From: Hippophae tibetana
Taxonomy: Eukaryota; Streptophyta; Magnoliopsida; Rosales; Elaeagnaceae
DNA length: 64,000 nt
Assembly (NCBI GenBank): GCA_037013495.1
Contig: CM072803.1
Coordinates: 53,085,627 to 53,149,626 of the forward strand
Direction of reading: 5' to 3'
A model generated the notes under the pieces. It was not told the origin of the DNA. It did not search any database and saw nothing but the letters and a program-made list of their open reading frames with translations. Within the stretch, counting starts at the first letter, position 1, and each line of letters opens with the position of its first letter. The position numbers were made by a program, and so were the translations under genes. Positions 1 to 13,083 of this stretch are shown here, one piece after another.

Positions 1-3000
1 ATTTATTTTTCCCAATATTTTATCATTATTTTGTTTCCTTCTTAAGTCTTAATTCCCACCACAATCAAATTCATTCAAATTTTATTACCTCTTCTCCAAG
101 GGAAATTGGTGATGGCTAGGGGTGGTTTTCGACATTATTTGGTAACTTCTTGTTACGTAGCATGAACCATTGCCATAGAGGATTATCATAATATTTCCAA
201 TATTTTTTCGTAGCTTCTTACGCATAGAATAGCTTTCAAAAACAAGATTCTTAGGAGGAAAGAGATAACCAAATTTAATTTCAATACAATGCATTCCAAC
301 ACAACCAGAATAACTTATAAATAAATTGAGAATATTGATGTCATGAAAGAGTTAAAAATGAGAAATATTGTTCTCTTATACAAAATAATGAACAAAATTT
401 CAAACGTTTCATAGTTTTGAATTTCAAGTCGTAATAAATTCCATTTAAATATTCATAATTATAATGATAAAAAATTTGGAGTATTTATTTACCCACAAAT
501 TATTTGTAAAATAGAAATTAGAAAATGTTTAAGGTTTCTTTTCCACTTATTTATTTTTCACAATATTCTATCATTATTTTGTTTCATTCTTAAGTCTTAA
601 TTCCCACCATAATCAAATTAATTCAAATTTTATTACCTCTTCTCCCTAGGGAAAAAAGTGATGACTAGAGGTGCTTTTTGAGATTATTTGGTAACTTCTT
701 GTTACGCAGCATGAACCATTGCCATAGAGGATAAGCATAATATTTCCAATCTTATTTCCTTGCTTCTTACTCATAGTATGCGTTTCAAAAACTAGATTCT
801 TAGGAGGAAAGACACAACCAAATTTAATTTGAATACGGTCCATTCTAACACAACCAAAATAACTTTTAAATAAGTTGAGAATATTGATGTCATAAATGAG
901 TTAAAAATGAGAAATATTGATCTCTTATACGAAATAATGAACAAAATTTCAAACGTTTCATAGTTTTACATTTCAAGTCGTAATAAATTCCATATAAATA
1001 TATCATAATTATAATGATAAACAATTTGGAGTATTTATTCACCCACAAATTATTTATAAAATAGAAATTAGAAAATGTTTAAGTTTTCTTTTCACTTATT
1101 TATTTTTCCCAATATTCTATCATTATTTTGTTTCCTTCTTAAGTCTTAATTCCCACCACAATCAAATTCATTCAAATTTTATTACCTCTTCTCCCAAGGG
1201 AAAAAGGTGATGGCTAGAGGTTGTTTTAGACATTATTTGGTAACTTCTTGGTACGTAGCATTAACGATATCCATAGGAGATAAGCATAATATTTCCAATC
1301 TTATTTATTTGCTTCTTACTCATAAAATGTATTTTGTAAACTAGATTCTTTGGAGGAAAGAGATAACAAATTTAATTTCAATACAGTGCATTCCAACACA
1401 ACCAGAATAACTTATAAATAAATTGAGAATATTGATGTCATGAAAGAGTTAAAAATGAGAAATATTTTTCTCTTATACGAAATAATGAACAAAATTTCAA
1501 ACGTTTCATAGTTTTGAATTTCAAGTCGTAATAAATTCCATTTAAATATTCATAATTATAATGATAAAAAATTTGGAGTATTTATTTACCCACAAATTAT
1601 TTGTAAAATAGAAATTAGAAAATGTTTAAGGTTTCTTTTCCACTTATTTATTTTTCACAATATTCTATCATTATTTTGTTTCATTCTTAAGTCTTAATTC
1701 CCACCATAATCAAATTAATTCAAATTTTATTACCTCTTCTCCCTAGGGAAAAAAGTGATGACTAGAGGTGGTTTTTGAGATTATTTGGAAACTTCTTGTT
1801 ACGCAACATGAACCATTGCCATAGAGGATAAGCATAATATTTCCAATCTTATTTCCTTGCTTCTTACTCATAGTATGCGTTTCAAAAACTAGATTCTTAG
1901 GAGGAAAGACACAACCAAATTTAATTTGAATACGGTCCATTCTAACACAACCAAAATAACTTTTAAATAAGTTGAGAATATTGATGTCATAAATGAGTTA
2001 AAAATGAGAAATATTGATCTCTTATACGAAATAATGAACAAAATTTCAAACGTTTCATAGTTTTACATTTCAAGTCGTAATAAATTCCATATAAATATAT
2101 CATAATTATAATGATAAACAATTTGGAGTATTTATTCACCCACAAATTATTTATAAAATAGAAATTAGAAAATGTTTAAGTTTTCTTTTCACTTATTTAT
2201 TTTTCCCAATATTCTATCATTATTTTGTTTCCTTCTTAAGTCTTAATTCCCACCACAATCAAATTCATTCAAATTTTATTACCTCTTCTCCCAAGGGAAA
2301 AAGGTGATGGCTAGAGGTTGTTTTAGACATTATTTGGTAACTTCTTGGTACGTAGCATTAACGATATCCATAGGAGATAAGCATAATATTTCCAATCTTA
2401 TTTATTTGCTTCTTACTCATAAAATGTATTTTGTAAACTAGATTCTTTGGAGGAAAGAGATAACAAATTTAATTTCAATACAGTGCATTCCAACAAAACC
2501 AGAATAACTTATAAATAAATTGAGAATATTGATGTCATGAAAGAGTTAAAAATGAGAAATATTTTTCTCTTATACGAAATAATGAACAAAATTTCAAACG
2601 TTTCATAGTTTTGAATTTCAAGCCGTAATAAATTCCATTTAAATATATCATAATTATAATTATAAAAAATTTGGAGTATTTATTGAGCAACAAATTATTT
2701 GTAAAATAGAAATGAGAAAATGTTTAAGTTTTCTTTTCACTTATTTATTTTTCCCAATATTCTATCATTATTTTTTTTCCTTCTTATGTCTTAATTCCCA
2801 CCACAATCAAATTCATTCAAATTTTATTACCTCTTCTCCCAAGGGAAATTGGTGATGGCTAGAGGTGGTTTTCGACATTATTTTGTAACTTCTTGTTACG
2901 CAGCATGAACCATTGCCATAGAGGATAAGCATAATATTTCCAATCTTATTTCCTTGCTTCTTACTCATAGTATGCGTTTCAAAAACTACATTCTTAGGAG

Positions 3001-6000
3001 GAAAGACACAACCAAATTTAATTTCAATACGGTCAATTCTAACACAACCAAAATAACTTTTAAATAAGTTGAGAATATTGATTTCATAAATGAGTTAAAA
3101 ATGAGAAATATTGATCTCTTATACGAAATAATGAACAAAATTTCAAACGTTTCATAGTTTTACATTTCAAGTCGTAATAAATTCCATATAAATATATCAT
3201 AATTATAATGATAAACAATTTGGAGTATTTATTCACTCACAAATTATGTGTAAAATAGAAATGAGAAAATGTTTAAGTTTTCTTTTCCATTTATTTATTT
3301 TTCCTTATATTCTCTCATTATTTTTTTTTCCTTCTTAAGTCTTAATTCCCACCACAATCAAATTCATTCAAATTTTATTACCTCTTCTCCAAGGGAAATT
3401 GGTGATGGCTAGGGGTGGTTTTCGACATTATTTGGTAACTTCTTGTTACGTAGCATGAACCATTGCCATAGAGGATTATCATAATATTTCCAATCTTTTT
3501 TCGTAGCTTCTTACGCATAGAATAGCTTTCAAAAACAAGATTCTTAGGAGGAAAGAGATAACCAAATTTAATTTCAATACAATGCATTCCAACACAACCA
3601 GAATAACTTATAAATAAATTGAGAATATTGATTTCATGAAAGAGTTAAAAATGAGAAATATTGTTCTCTTATACAAAATAATGAACAAAATTTCAAACGT
3701 TTCATAGTTTTGAATTTCAAGTCGTAATAAATTCCATTTAAATATTCATAATTATAATGATAAAAAATTTGTAGTATTTATTGACCCACAAATTATTTGT
3801 AAAATAGAAATTAGAAAATGTTTAAGGTTTCTTTTCTACTTATTTATTTTTCACAATATTCTATCATTATTTTGTTTCATTCTTAAGTCTTAATTCCCAC
3901 CATAATCAAATTAATTCAAATTTTATTACCTCTTCTCCCTAGGGAAAAAGGTGATGACTAGAGGTGGTTTTTGAGATTATTTGGTAACTTCTTAGTACGT
4001 AGCATTAACCATATCCATAAGAGATAAGCCTAATATTTCCAATCTTATTTATTTGCTTCTTACTCATCAAATGTGTTTTATAAACTAGATTCTTAGGAAG
4101 AAAGAGATAACCAAATTTAATTTCAATACAGTGCATTCCAACACAACCAGAATAATTTATAAATAAATTGAGAATATTGATGTTATGAAAGAGTTAAAAA
4201 TGAGAAATATTGTTCTCTTATACAAAATAATGAACAAAATTTCAAACGTTTCATAGTTTTGAATTTCAAGTCGTAATAAATTCCATTTAAATATATCATA
4301 TTTATGATGATAAAACATTTGGAGTATTTATTCACCCACAAATTATACGTAAAATAGAAATGAGAAAATGTTTAAATTTTCTTTTCCACTTATTTATTTT
4401 TCCCAATATTCTATCATTATTTTGTTTCATTCGTAAGTCTTAATTCCCACCAAAATCAAATTAATTCAAATATTTCTCCCTCTTCCCCAAGGGAAAAAGG
4501 TGACGGCTAGAGGTGGTTTTAGACATTATTTGGTAACTTCCTGTTACGTAGCATGAACCATTTCTATAGGGGATAAGATAATATTTCCAGTCTTATTTAT
4601 TTGCTTCTTACTCATAAAATGGGTTTTGTAAACCTGATTCTTAGGAGGAAAGAGATAACCAAATTTAATTTCAATACAGTGCATTCCAACACAACGAGAA
4701 TAACTTATATATAAATTGAGAATATTGATGTCATGAAAGAGTTAAAAATGAGAAATATTTTTCTCTTATACGAAATAATGAATAAAATTCAAAACGTTTC
4801 ATAGTTTTGAATTTCAAGCCGTAATAAATTCTATTTAAATATATCATAATTATAATGATAAAAAATTTGGAGTATTTATTCAGGAACAAATTATTTGTAA
4901 AATAGAAATGAGAAAATGTTTAAGTTTTCATTTCCCTTATTTATTTTTCCCAATATTTTATCATTATTTTGTTTCCTTCTTAAGTCTTAATTCCCACCAC
5001 AATCAAATTCATTCAAATTTTATTACCTCTTCTCCAAGGGAAATTGGTGATGGCTAGGGGTGGTTTTCGACATTATTTGGTAACTTCTTGTTACGTAGCA
5101 TGAACCATTGCCATAGAGGATTATCATAATATTTCCAATATTTTTTCGTAGCTTCTTACGCATAGAATAGCTTTCAAAAACAAGATTCTTAGGAGGAAAG
5201 AGATAACCAAATTTAATTTCAATACAATGCATTCCAACACAACCAGAATAACTTATAAATAAATTGAGAATATTGATGTCATGAAAGAGTTAAAAATGAG
5301 AAATATTGTTCTCTTATACAAAATAATGAACAAAATTTCAAACGTTTCATAGTTTTGAATTTCAAGTCGTAATAAATTCCATTTAAATATTCATAATTAT
5401 AATGATAAAAAATTTGGAGTATTTATTTACCCACAAATTATTTGTAAAATAGAAATTAGAAAATGTTTAAGGTTTCTTTTCCACTTATTTATTTTTCACA
5501 ATATTCTATCATTATTTTGTTTCATTCTTAAGTCTTAATTCCCACCATAATCAAATTAATTCAAATTTTATTACCTCTTCTCCCTAGGGAAAAAAGTGAT
5601 GACTAGAGGTGGTTTTTGAGATTATTTGGTAACTTCTTGTTACGCAGCATGAACCATTGCCATAGAGGATAAGCATAATATTTCCAATCTTATTTCCTTG
5701 CTTCTTACTCATAGTATGCGTTTCAAAAACTAGATTCTTAGGAGGAAAGACACAACCAAATTTAATTTGAATACGGTCCATTCTAACACAACCAAAATAA
5801 CTTTTAAATAAGTTGAGAATATTGATGTCATAAATGAGTTAAAAATGAGAAATATTGATCTCTTATACGAAATAATGAACAAAATTTCAAACGTTTCATA
5901 GTTTTACATTTCAAGTCGTAATAAATTCCATATAAATATATCATAATTATAATGATAAACAATTTGGAGTATTTATTCACGCACAAATTATTTATAAAAT

Positions 6001-6735
6001 AGAAATTAGAAAATGTTTAAGTTTTCTTTTCACTTATTTATTTTTCCCAATATTCTATCATTATTTTGTTTCCTTCTTAAGTCTTAATTCCCACCACAAT
6101 CAAATTCATTCAAATTTTATTACCTCTTCTCCCAAGGGAAAAAGGTGATGGCTAGAGGTTGTTTTAGACATTATTTGGTAACTTCTTGGTACGTAGCATT
6201 AACGATATCCATAGGAGATAAGCATAATATTTCCAATCTTATTTATTTGCTTCTTACTCATAAAATGTATTTTGTAAACTAGATTCTTTGGAGGAAAGAG
6301 ATAACAAATTTAATTTCAATACAGTGCATTCCAACACAACCAGAATAACTTATAAATAAATTGAGAATATTGATGTCATGAAAGAGTTAAAAATGAGAAA
6401 TATTTTTCTCTTATACGAAATAATGAACAAAATTTCAAACGTTTCATAGTTTTGAATTTCAAGTCGTAATAAATTCCATTTAAATATTCATAATTATAAT
6501 GATAAAAAATTTGGAGTATTTATTTACCCACAAATTATTTGTAAAATAGAAATTAGAAAATGTTTAAGGTTTCTTTTCCACTTATTTATTTTTCACAATA
6601 TTCTATCATTATTTTGTTTCATTCTTAAGTCTTAATTCCCACCATAATCAAATTAATTCAAATTTTATTACCTCTTCTCCCTAGGGAAAAAAGTGATGAC
6701 TAGAGGTGGTTTTTGAGATTATTTGGTAACTTCTT
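1..6735. repeat. Nine-monomer segmental duplication
   Basis: Bases 1-1797 recur almost unchanged at 4939-6735, a shift of 4938 bp or nine monomers. Private variants are shared, for example CAATATTTTATC at the start, CCAATATTTTTTCG near 205 and 5143, and a G-to-T change in GAGGTTGTTTTAG near 1216 and 6154. The copies part abruptly after AACTTCTT at 1797/6735. The left limit is outside the window. This points to a recent block-wise amplification on top of the monomer repeat. Confidence 0.8.
390..2622. repeat. 1097-bp dimer higher-order repeat (2 copies)
   Basis: Two adjacent monomers (landmarks 660 and 1209) are repeated as a pair at 1757 and 2306. The first monomer of each pair carries ATGACTAGAGG and a TTTTTGAGATT variant. 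The second carries GAGGTTGTTTTAGAC and a one-base loss in GATAACAAATTT. The copies agree from about 390/1487 to about 1525/2622, then differ (TATTTACCC against TATTGAGCA). Confidence 0.75.
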
Positions 6736-8714
6736 AGTACGTAGCATTAACCATATCCATAAGAGATAAGCCTAATATTTCCAATCTTATTTATTTGCTT
6801 CTTACTCATCAAATGTGTTTTATAAACTAGATTCTTAGGAAGAAAGAGATAACCAAATTTAATTTCAATACAGTGCATTCTAACACAACGAGAATAACTT
6901 ATATATAAATTGAGAATATTGATGTCATGAAAGAGTTAAAAATGAGAAATATTTTTCTCTTATACGAAATAATGAATAAAATTCCAAACGTTTCATAGTT
7001 TTGAATTTCAAGCCGTAATAAATTCTATTTAAATATATCATAATTATAATGATAAAAAATTTGGAGTATTTATTCAGGAACAAATTATTTGTAAAATAGA
7101 AATGAGAAAATGTTTAAGTTTTCTTTTCCCTTATTTATTTTTCCCAATATTCTATCATTATTTTGTTTCCTTCTTAAGTCTTAATTCCCACCACAATCAA
7201 ATTCATTCAAATTTTATTACCTCTTCTCCAAGGGAAATTGGTGATGGCTAGGGGTGGTTTTCGACATTATTTGGTAACTTCTTGTTACGTAGCATGAACC
7301 ATTGCCATAGAGGATTATCATAATATTTCCAATCTTTTTTCGTAGCTTCTTACGCATAAAATAGCTTTCAAAAACAAGATTCTTAGGAGGAAAGAGATAA
7401 CCAAATTTAATTTCAATACAATGCATTCCAACACAACCAGAATAACTTATAAATAAATTGAGAATATTAATGTCATGAAAGAGTTAAAAATGAGAAATAT
7501 TGTTCTCTTATACAAAATAATGAACAAAATTTCAAACGTTTCATAGTTTTGAATTTCAAGTCGTAATAAATTCCATTTAAATATTCATAATTATAATGAT
7601 AAAAAATTTGGAGTATTTATTTACCCACAAATTATTTGTAAAATAGAAATTAGAAAATGTTTAAGGTTTCTTTTCCACTTATTTATTTTTCACAATATTC
7701 TATCATTATTTTGTTTCATTCTTAAGTCTTAATTCCCACCATAATCAAATTAATTCAAATTTTATTACCTCTTCTCCCTAGGGAAAAAAGTGATGACTAG
7801 AGGTGGTTTTTGAGATTATTTGGTAACTTCTTAGTACGTAGCATTAACCATATCCATAAGAGATAAGCCTAATATTTCCAATCTTATTTATTTGCTTCTT
7901 ACTCATCAAATGTGTTTTATAAACTAGATTCTTAGGAAGAAAGAGATAACCAAATTTAATTTCAATACAGTGCATTCTAACACAACGAGAATAACTTATA
8001 TATAAATTGAGAATATTGATGTCATGAAAGAGTTAAAAATGAGAAATATTTTTCTCTTATACGAAATAATGAATAAAATTCCAAACGTTTCATAGTTTTG
8101 AATTTCAAGCCGTAATAAATTCTATTTAAATATATCATAATTATAATGATAAAAAATTTGGAGTATTTATTCAGGAACAAATTATTTGTAAAATAGAAAT
8201 GAGAAAATGTTTAAGTTTTCTTTTCCCTTATTTATTTTTCCCAATATTCTATCATTATTTTGTTTCCTTCTTAAGTCTTAATTCCCACCACAATCAAATT
8301 CATTCAAATTTTATTACCTCTTCTCCAAGGGAAATTGGTGATGGCTAGGGGTGGTTTTCGACATTATTTGGTAACTTCTTGTTACGTAGCATGAACCATT
8401 GCCATAGAGGATTATCATAATATTTCCAATCTTTTTTCGTAGCTTCTTACGCATAAAATAGCTTTCAAAAACAAGATTCTTAGGAGGAAAGAGATAACCA
8501 AATTTAATTTCAATACAATGCATTCCAACACAACCAGAATAACTTATAAATAAATTGAGAATATTAATGTCATGAAAGAGTTAAAAATGAGAAATATTGT
8601 TCTCTTATACAAAATAATGAACAAAATTTCAAACGTTTCATAGTTTTGAATTTCAAGTCGTAATAAATTCCATTTAAATATTCATAATTATAATGATAAA
8701 AAATTTGGAGTATT
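6425..8714. repeat. 1097-bp dimer higher-order repeat (2 copies)
   Basis: Bases from about 6425 to 7617 are repeated at about 7522 to 8714 with almost no change. Shared rare variants include GAGATAAGCCTAAT, AACACAACGAGAAT, GAATAAAATTCC, ATTCAGGAACAAA and, in the flanking monomer, GCATAAAATAGC. The similarity ends where TATTTACCC (about 7618) meets TATTCACCC (about 8715). It is a recent tandem duplication of two monomers. Confidence 0.8.
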
Positions 8715-11128
8715 TATTCACCCACAAATTATTTGTAAAATAGAAATGAGAAAATGTTTAAGTTTTCTTTTCACTTATTTATTTTTCCGAATATTCTATC
8801 CTTATTTTGTTTCCTTCTTAAGTCTTAATTCCCACCACAATCAAATTAATTCAAATTCTATTACCTCTTCTCCTAAGGGAAATTGGTGATGGCTAGAGGT
8901 GGTTTTAGACATTATTTGGTAACTTCTTGTTACGTAGAATGAACCATTACCATAGAGGATAAGCATAATATTTCCAATCTTTTTTCGTTGCTTCTTACGC
9001 ATAGAATAGGTTTCAAAAACTAGATTCTTAGGGTGAAAGATACAACCAAATTTAATTTCAATACGGTGCATTCTAACACAACCAGAATAACTTATAAACA
9101 AGTTGAGAATATTGATGTCATAAATGAGTTAAGAATGAGAAATATTATTCTCTTATACGAAATAATGAACAAAATTTCAAACGTTTCATAGTTTTACATT
9201 TCAAGTCGTAATAAATTACATATAAATATATCATAATTACAATGATAAAATATTTGGAGTATTTATTCACGCACAAATTATTTGTAAAATAGAAATAAGA
9301 AAATTTTTAAGTTTTCTTTTCCACTTATTTATTTTTCCCAATATTCTATCATTTTTTTGTTTCCTTCTTAAGTCTTAATTCCCACCACAATCAAATTAAT
9401 TCAAATTTTATTATCTCTTCTCCCAAGGGAAAAAGGTGATGGCTAGAGGTGGTTTTAGACATTATTTGGTAACTTCTTGGTACGTAGCATTAACCATTGC
9501 CATAGAGGATAAGCATAATAATTCTAATCTTATTTCCTTGCTTCTTACTCATAGAATGCGTTTCAAAAACTAGATTCTTAGGACGAAAGACACATCCAAA
9601 TTTAATTTCAATACGGTGCATTCTAACACAACCAGAATAACTTTTAAATAAATTGAGAATATTGATGTTATAAATGAGTTAAAAATGAGAAATATTGATC
9701 TCTTATACGAAATAATGAACAAAATTTCAAATGTTTCATAGTTTTATATTTCAAGTCATAATAAATTCCATATAAATATATCATAATTATAATGATAAAA
9801 AATTTGGAGTATTTATTCACCCATAAATTATTTGTAAAATAGAAATGAGAAAATGTTTAAGTTTTCTTTTCCACTTATTTATTTTTCCCAATATTCTATC
9901 ATTATTTTGTTTCATTCGTAAGTCTTAATTCCCACCAAAATCAAATTAATTCAAATATTTCTCCCTCTTCCCCAAGGGAAAAAGGTGACGGCTATAGGTG
10001 GTTTTAGACATTATTTGGTAACTTCGTGTTACGTAGCATGAACCATTTCTATAGCGGATAATCATTATATTTCCAATCTTATTTATTTGCTTCTTACTCA
10101 TAAAATGGTTTTCTAAACAAGATTCTTAGGAGGAAAGACACAACCAAATTTAATTTAAATACGGTGCAATCTAACACAACCAGAATAACTTTTAAATAAA
10201 TTGAGAATATTGATGTTATAAATGAGATAAAAATGAGAAATATTGATCTGTTATACGAAATAATGATAAAAATTTCAAACGTTTCATAGATTTATATTTC
10301 AAGTCGTAATAAATTCCATGTAAATATTTCATAATTATAATGATAAAAAATTTGGAGTATTTATTCACCCACAAATTATTTGTAAAATAGAAATGAGAAA
10401 ATGTTTATGTTTTCTTTTCCACTTATTTATTTTTCCCAATATTCTATCATTATTTTGTTTCATTCGTAAGTCTTAATTCCCACCAAAATCAAATTAATTC
10501 AAATATTTCTCCCTCTTCCCCAAAGGAAAAAGGTGACGGCTATAGGTGGTTTTAGACATTATTTGGTAACTTCCTGTTACGTAGCATGAACCATTTCTAT
10601 AGGGGATAAGCATAATAATTCTAATCTTATTTCCTTGCTTCTTACTCATAGAATGCGTTTCAAAAACTAGATTCTTAGGACGAAAGACACAACCAAATTT
10701 AATTTCAATACGGTGCATTCTAACACAACCAGAATAACTTTTAAATAAATTGAGAATATTGATGTCATAAATGAGTTAAAAATGAGAAATATTGATCTCT
10801 TATACGAAATAATGATCAAAATTTCAAACGTTTCATAGATTTATATTTCATGTCGTAAAAAATTCCATGTAAATATATCATAATTATAATAATAAAACAT
10901 TTGGAGTATTTATTCACCCACAAATTATTTGTAAAATAGAAATTAGAAAATGTTTAAGTTTTCTTTTCCACTTATTTATTTTTCCCAATATTCTATCATT
11001 ATTTTGTTTCATTCGTAAGTCTTAATTCTCCCCAAAATCAAATTAATTCAAATATTTCTCCCTCTTCCCCAAGGGAAAAACGTGATTGCTAGAGGTGGTT
11101 TTAGACATTATTTGGTAACTTCTTGGTA

Positions 11129-11133
11129 CGTAG
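11129..11133. repeat. Target site duplication, left copy (CGTAG)
   Basis: CGTAG lies directly before the TGATGAGCG end of the retrotransposon and is repeated at 26434-26438 after its ATCA end. A 5-bp duplication is usual for Ty3/gypsy integrases. Removing the element and one copy joins 45 and 504 bp into an exact 549-bp satellite period. Confidence 0.97.
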
Positions 11134-11621
11134 TGATGAGCGAAAACCGGCATCGCCGATTCTTGCCAATACTTTGGTTTTAATATTTATAAAACTCTCG
11201 CAAGTGCACGAATCATTTCGAAGAAAATGACAAGTATACTCCCAAGGTCGATCTAAGGAAGGAATGTATGTGGTTTTTAATTTATTATTCAAACTTTTAA
11301 AAAGGAAATTAAATCCTAAACATCCTGTCACGATAGTTTGGTTTCTGTGTTCCTAATCTAATAACATAAAAATAAACATATATATAGATTAATAAATATA
11401 ATTTAATAACATAAAAATAAACATAGATACAAATTTAATAAATATTTATCTAAAAATAAACATAGATACAGATTCAATAAATATTTATGCAAATTTTATC
11501 ATTTATATTAGTGGAGTATTTATGGATATAATAACTAAATTAATTATGCTTGCTCATATTATCTAGGTTATTAAAGATATAAATTGATATTTTATTGATT
11601 CTCTCTTTTTTATATAAATAC

Positions 11622-11792
11622 CACCTTTGGTGAGGTTAGATATTCTTTGTTAACTAAACAAATCAATTAACACCTATGGGTGGGGTTGATAACTAATTTG
11701 GTTAATTAAATTAATTCCTTTTTCTAAGAGATTGAAAATGAACCATTTAAATGCCGCCTTTGGTGGGGTTAGACAATTAACACCTATTGGTG
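11622..11792 (-). repeat. Four CACC-N(3-4)-GGTG inverted-repeat modules in the LTR
   Basis: Short self-complementary modules lie at 11622-11632 (CACCTTTGGTG), 11671-11682 (CACCTATGGGTG), 11755-11765 (CGCCTTTGGTG) and 11781-11792 (CACCTATTGGTG). Each is followed by GGGGTT or GAGGTT. They form two pairs joined by a similar CAATTAA linker, so the unit looks duplicated. The other LTR has them at 24991, 25040, 25124 and 25150, where the third is CACCTTTGGTG. They lie downstream of the TATA box in transcription direction, so they would be in the RNA. Function unknown. Confidence 0.6.
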
Positions 11793-12482
11793 GGGTTGAT
11801 AACTAACTTTCAAGTTTTAAAACCACTATTGAAAACATGTTGTCAATACATTTTCACATAATAATTCTTATAAAAACTTTTGAAATAGAGTTTCACTCTA
11901 ACTACCGGGCGATTGTACCAACAAATAAAAGAGCACTACTCTAAATTAGACCGGATAACTAAACCTTAAAATCTAATTTTCAGGTTTAAGTTTGTAATGA
12001 AAAATAATATATTTCTCTCTAACATTCTTAATATAAAATCTTGAATAAAAACAAAATCAATTCATTTTAAAGATTTTTACCTATTTAATATTTCGCAAGC
12101 ATAACAACGTCATTATTACATCATGTTTACTAAACAGCCAGCATAGTTAAATTTAACCACAGACAAATTAAATATAACAAGTAAGAATAAAGCATAAAAA
12201 TAACTGTAAAGAAAATAAAATCCTTACAGAACTTCGACGCTATTCCCGTATCTAGAAAACCTCCAAGCGGAATTTGCACTCCCATTTATTGAATCAAAAA
12301 GCTAAATTATTAAAAAACATTACAAGTTCCTCTCAAAAAGAGAAGAACTCTACAACTAAGAGAATTGAACTAAAAACTAAGAAAAGCTTAGAAACTAAGA
12401 AAGAAACTAAGAAAATCTCAAAAACTAAGAAATGAGAGAAAGAAAGAAGAGAGAAGTGTGTTTTGAAGTGAAGGGAAGGGGG

Positions 12483-12617
12483 TATTTATAGGTGAGGATG
12501 GAGAGAAAAAATGAGTAAAAAAATGTTAAAAAAATGTAAAAAAATGTAAAAACGCGTAATGGAAATGCTGAGGTCATTAATGACGTCAGCATGACGTCAT
12601 GGGGGCGGCTGCACGTG
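12483..12617 (-). promoter_or_regulatory. LTR promoter: TATA box with two TGACGTCA sites and a G-box (3' LTR)
   Basis: On the minus strand a CTATAAATA TATA box (core 12483-12490) sits about 90 bp downstream of two perfect palindromes TGACGTCA at 12581-12588 and 12592-12599, 11 bp apart, with a G-box CACGTG at 12612-12617. These ACGT-core motifs are the classical binding sites of plant bZIP factors. An AT-rich AAAAAATGT run lies between them and the TATA box. The layout is what a U3 promoter should look like, and transcription would run leftwards. Activity is inferred, not shown. Confidence 0.7.
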
Positions 12618-13083
12618 AAAAATGGGGCGAAAAGGCGTTGGTGCGCGCGGAGGGGGGCTGCTAGTCGCAGCGCGCGTGAACAGTGCCCGCGCGCTGGTGC
12701 GCGCGCGGATGGGCAGGTTAGCGAGCGCAGGCACACGCGGCATGGGACGCGCTGGGGCGCGCGGGCTGGGGCGCTAGGCTGGGCAGCAGGGCGCGATTTC
12801 CGCCTCTTTGACATTTTGACCCATTTTGTCCAATTTTTCCATGTTTGTTGACCTTTTTCCACTTATTTATTAATATATTTGTGATGTATTGCTTCAAGTA
12901 TTCCTCTTTGAGTCTTTAAATTGCGTTTTTAAGCCAAAATACCTGAAAAACAATAAAAATACCCGTGATTCCGAAAAAGACAAATTTATATAAATATATG
13001 ATAAAACATATAAATATATATATTTTTAATCAATTAATGTACATAAAATCATGGTTATTTTAGAGCTTTTTGAGCACTCATCA

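Larger units (their letters stand above)
1..11133. repeat. 549-bp satellite array, left block
   Basis: Tandem head-to-tail satellite, about 20 monomers. The GAT/GAC landmark just after the AAGGGAAA-like motif occurs at 111, 660, 1209, 1757, 2306, 2854, 3404, 3953, 4502, 5049, 5598, 6147 and so on to 11084, with steps of 547-550 bp. The monomers are very AT-rich. Up to about 8.7 kb the block is dominated by a subfamily with TTTATTACCTCTTCTCC before the landmark. From about 9.9 kb the form with ATTTCTCCCTCTTCCCC takes over, which is also the common form to the right of the retrotransposon. The block ends inside a monomer, where the retrotransposon inserted. No tRNA, rRNA or host gene was seen here. 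The family is not recognised. Confidence 0.97.
11134..13083 (-). repeat. 3' LTR of the Athila-like element
   Basis: 1950 bp; in element orientation it runs from 13083 to 11134, starting TGATGAGTGCTC and ending CTCATCA. It matches 24502-26433 throughout, with about 17 substitutions, a 12-bp length difference in an AAAAAATGT run near 12520-12550 and a 10-bp difference in the GC-rich part near 12745. It sits next to the polypurine tract, so it is the 3' LTR. The middle is strikingly GC-rich (about 12590-12800) in an otherwise AT-rich element. Confidence 0.95.

Noticed and set aside
12425-12862. Open frames on both strands in the GC-rich LTR centre (also 25856-26212)
   Set aside because: They overlap each other on opposite strands, cover the promoter motifs, and have low-complexity Arg/Ala/Pro composition typical of chance frames in GC-rich DNA.
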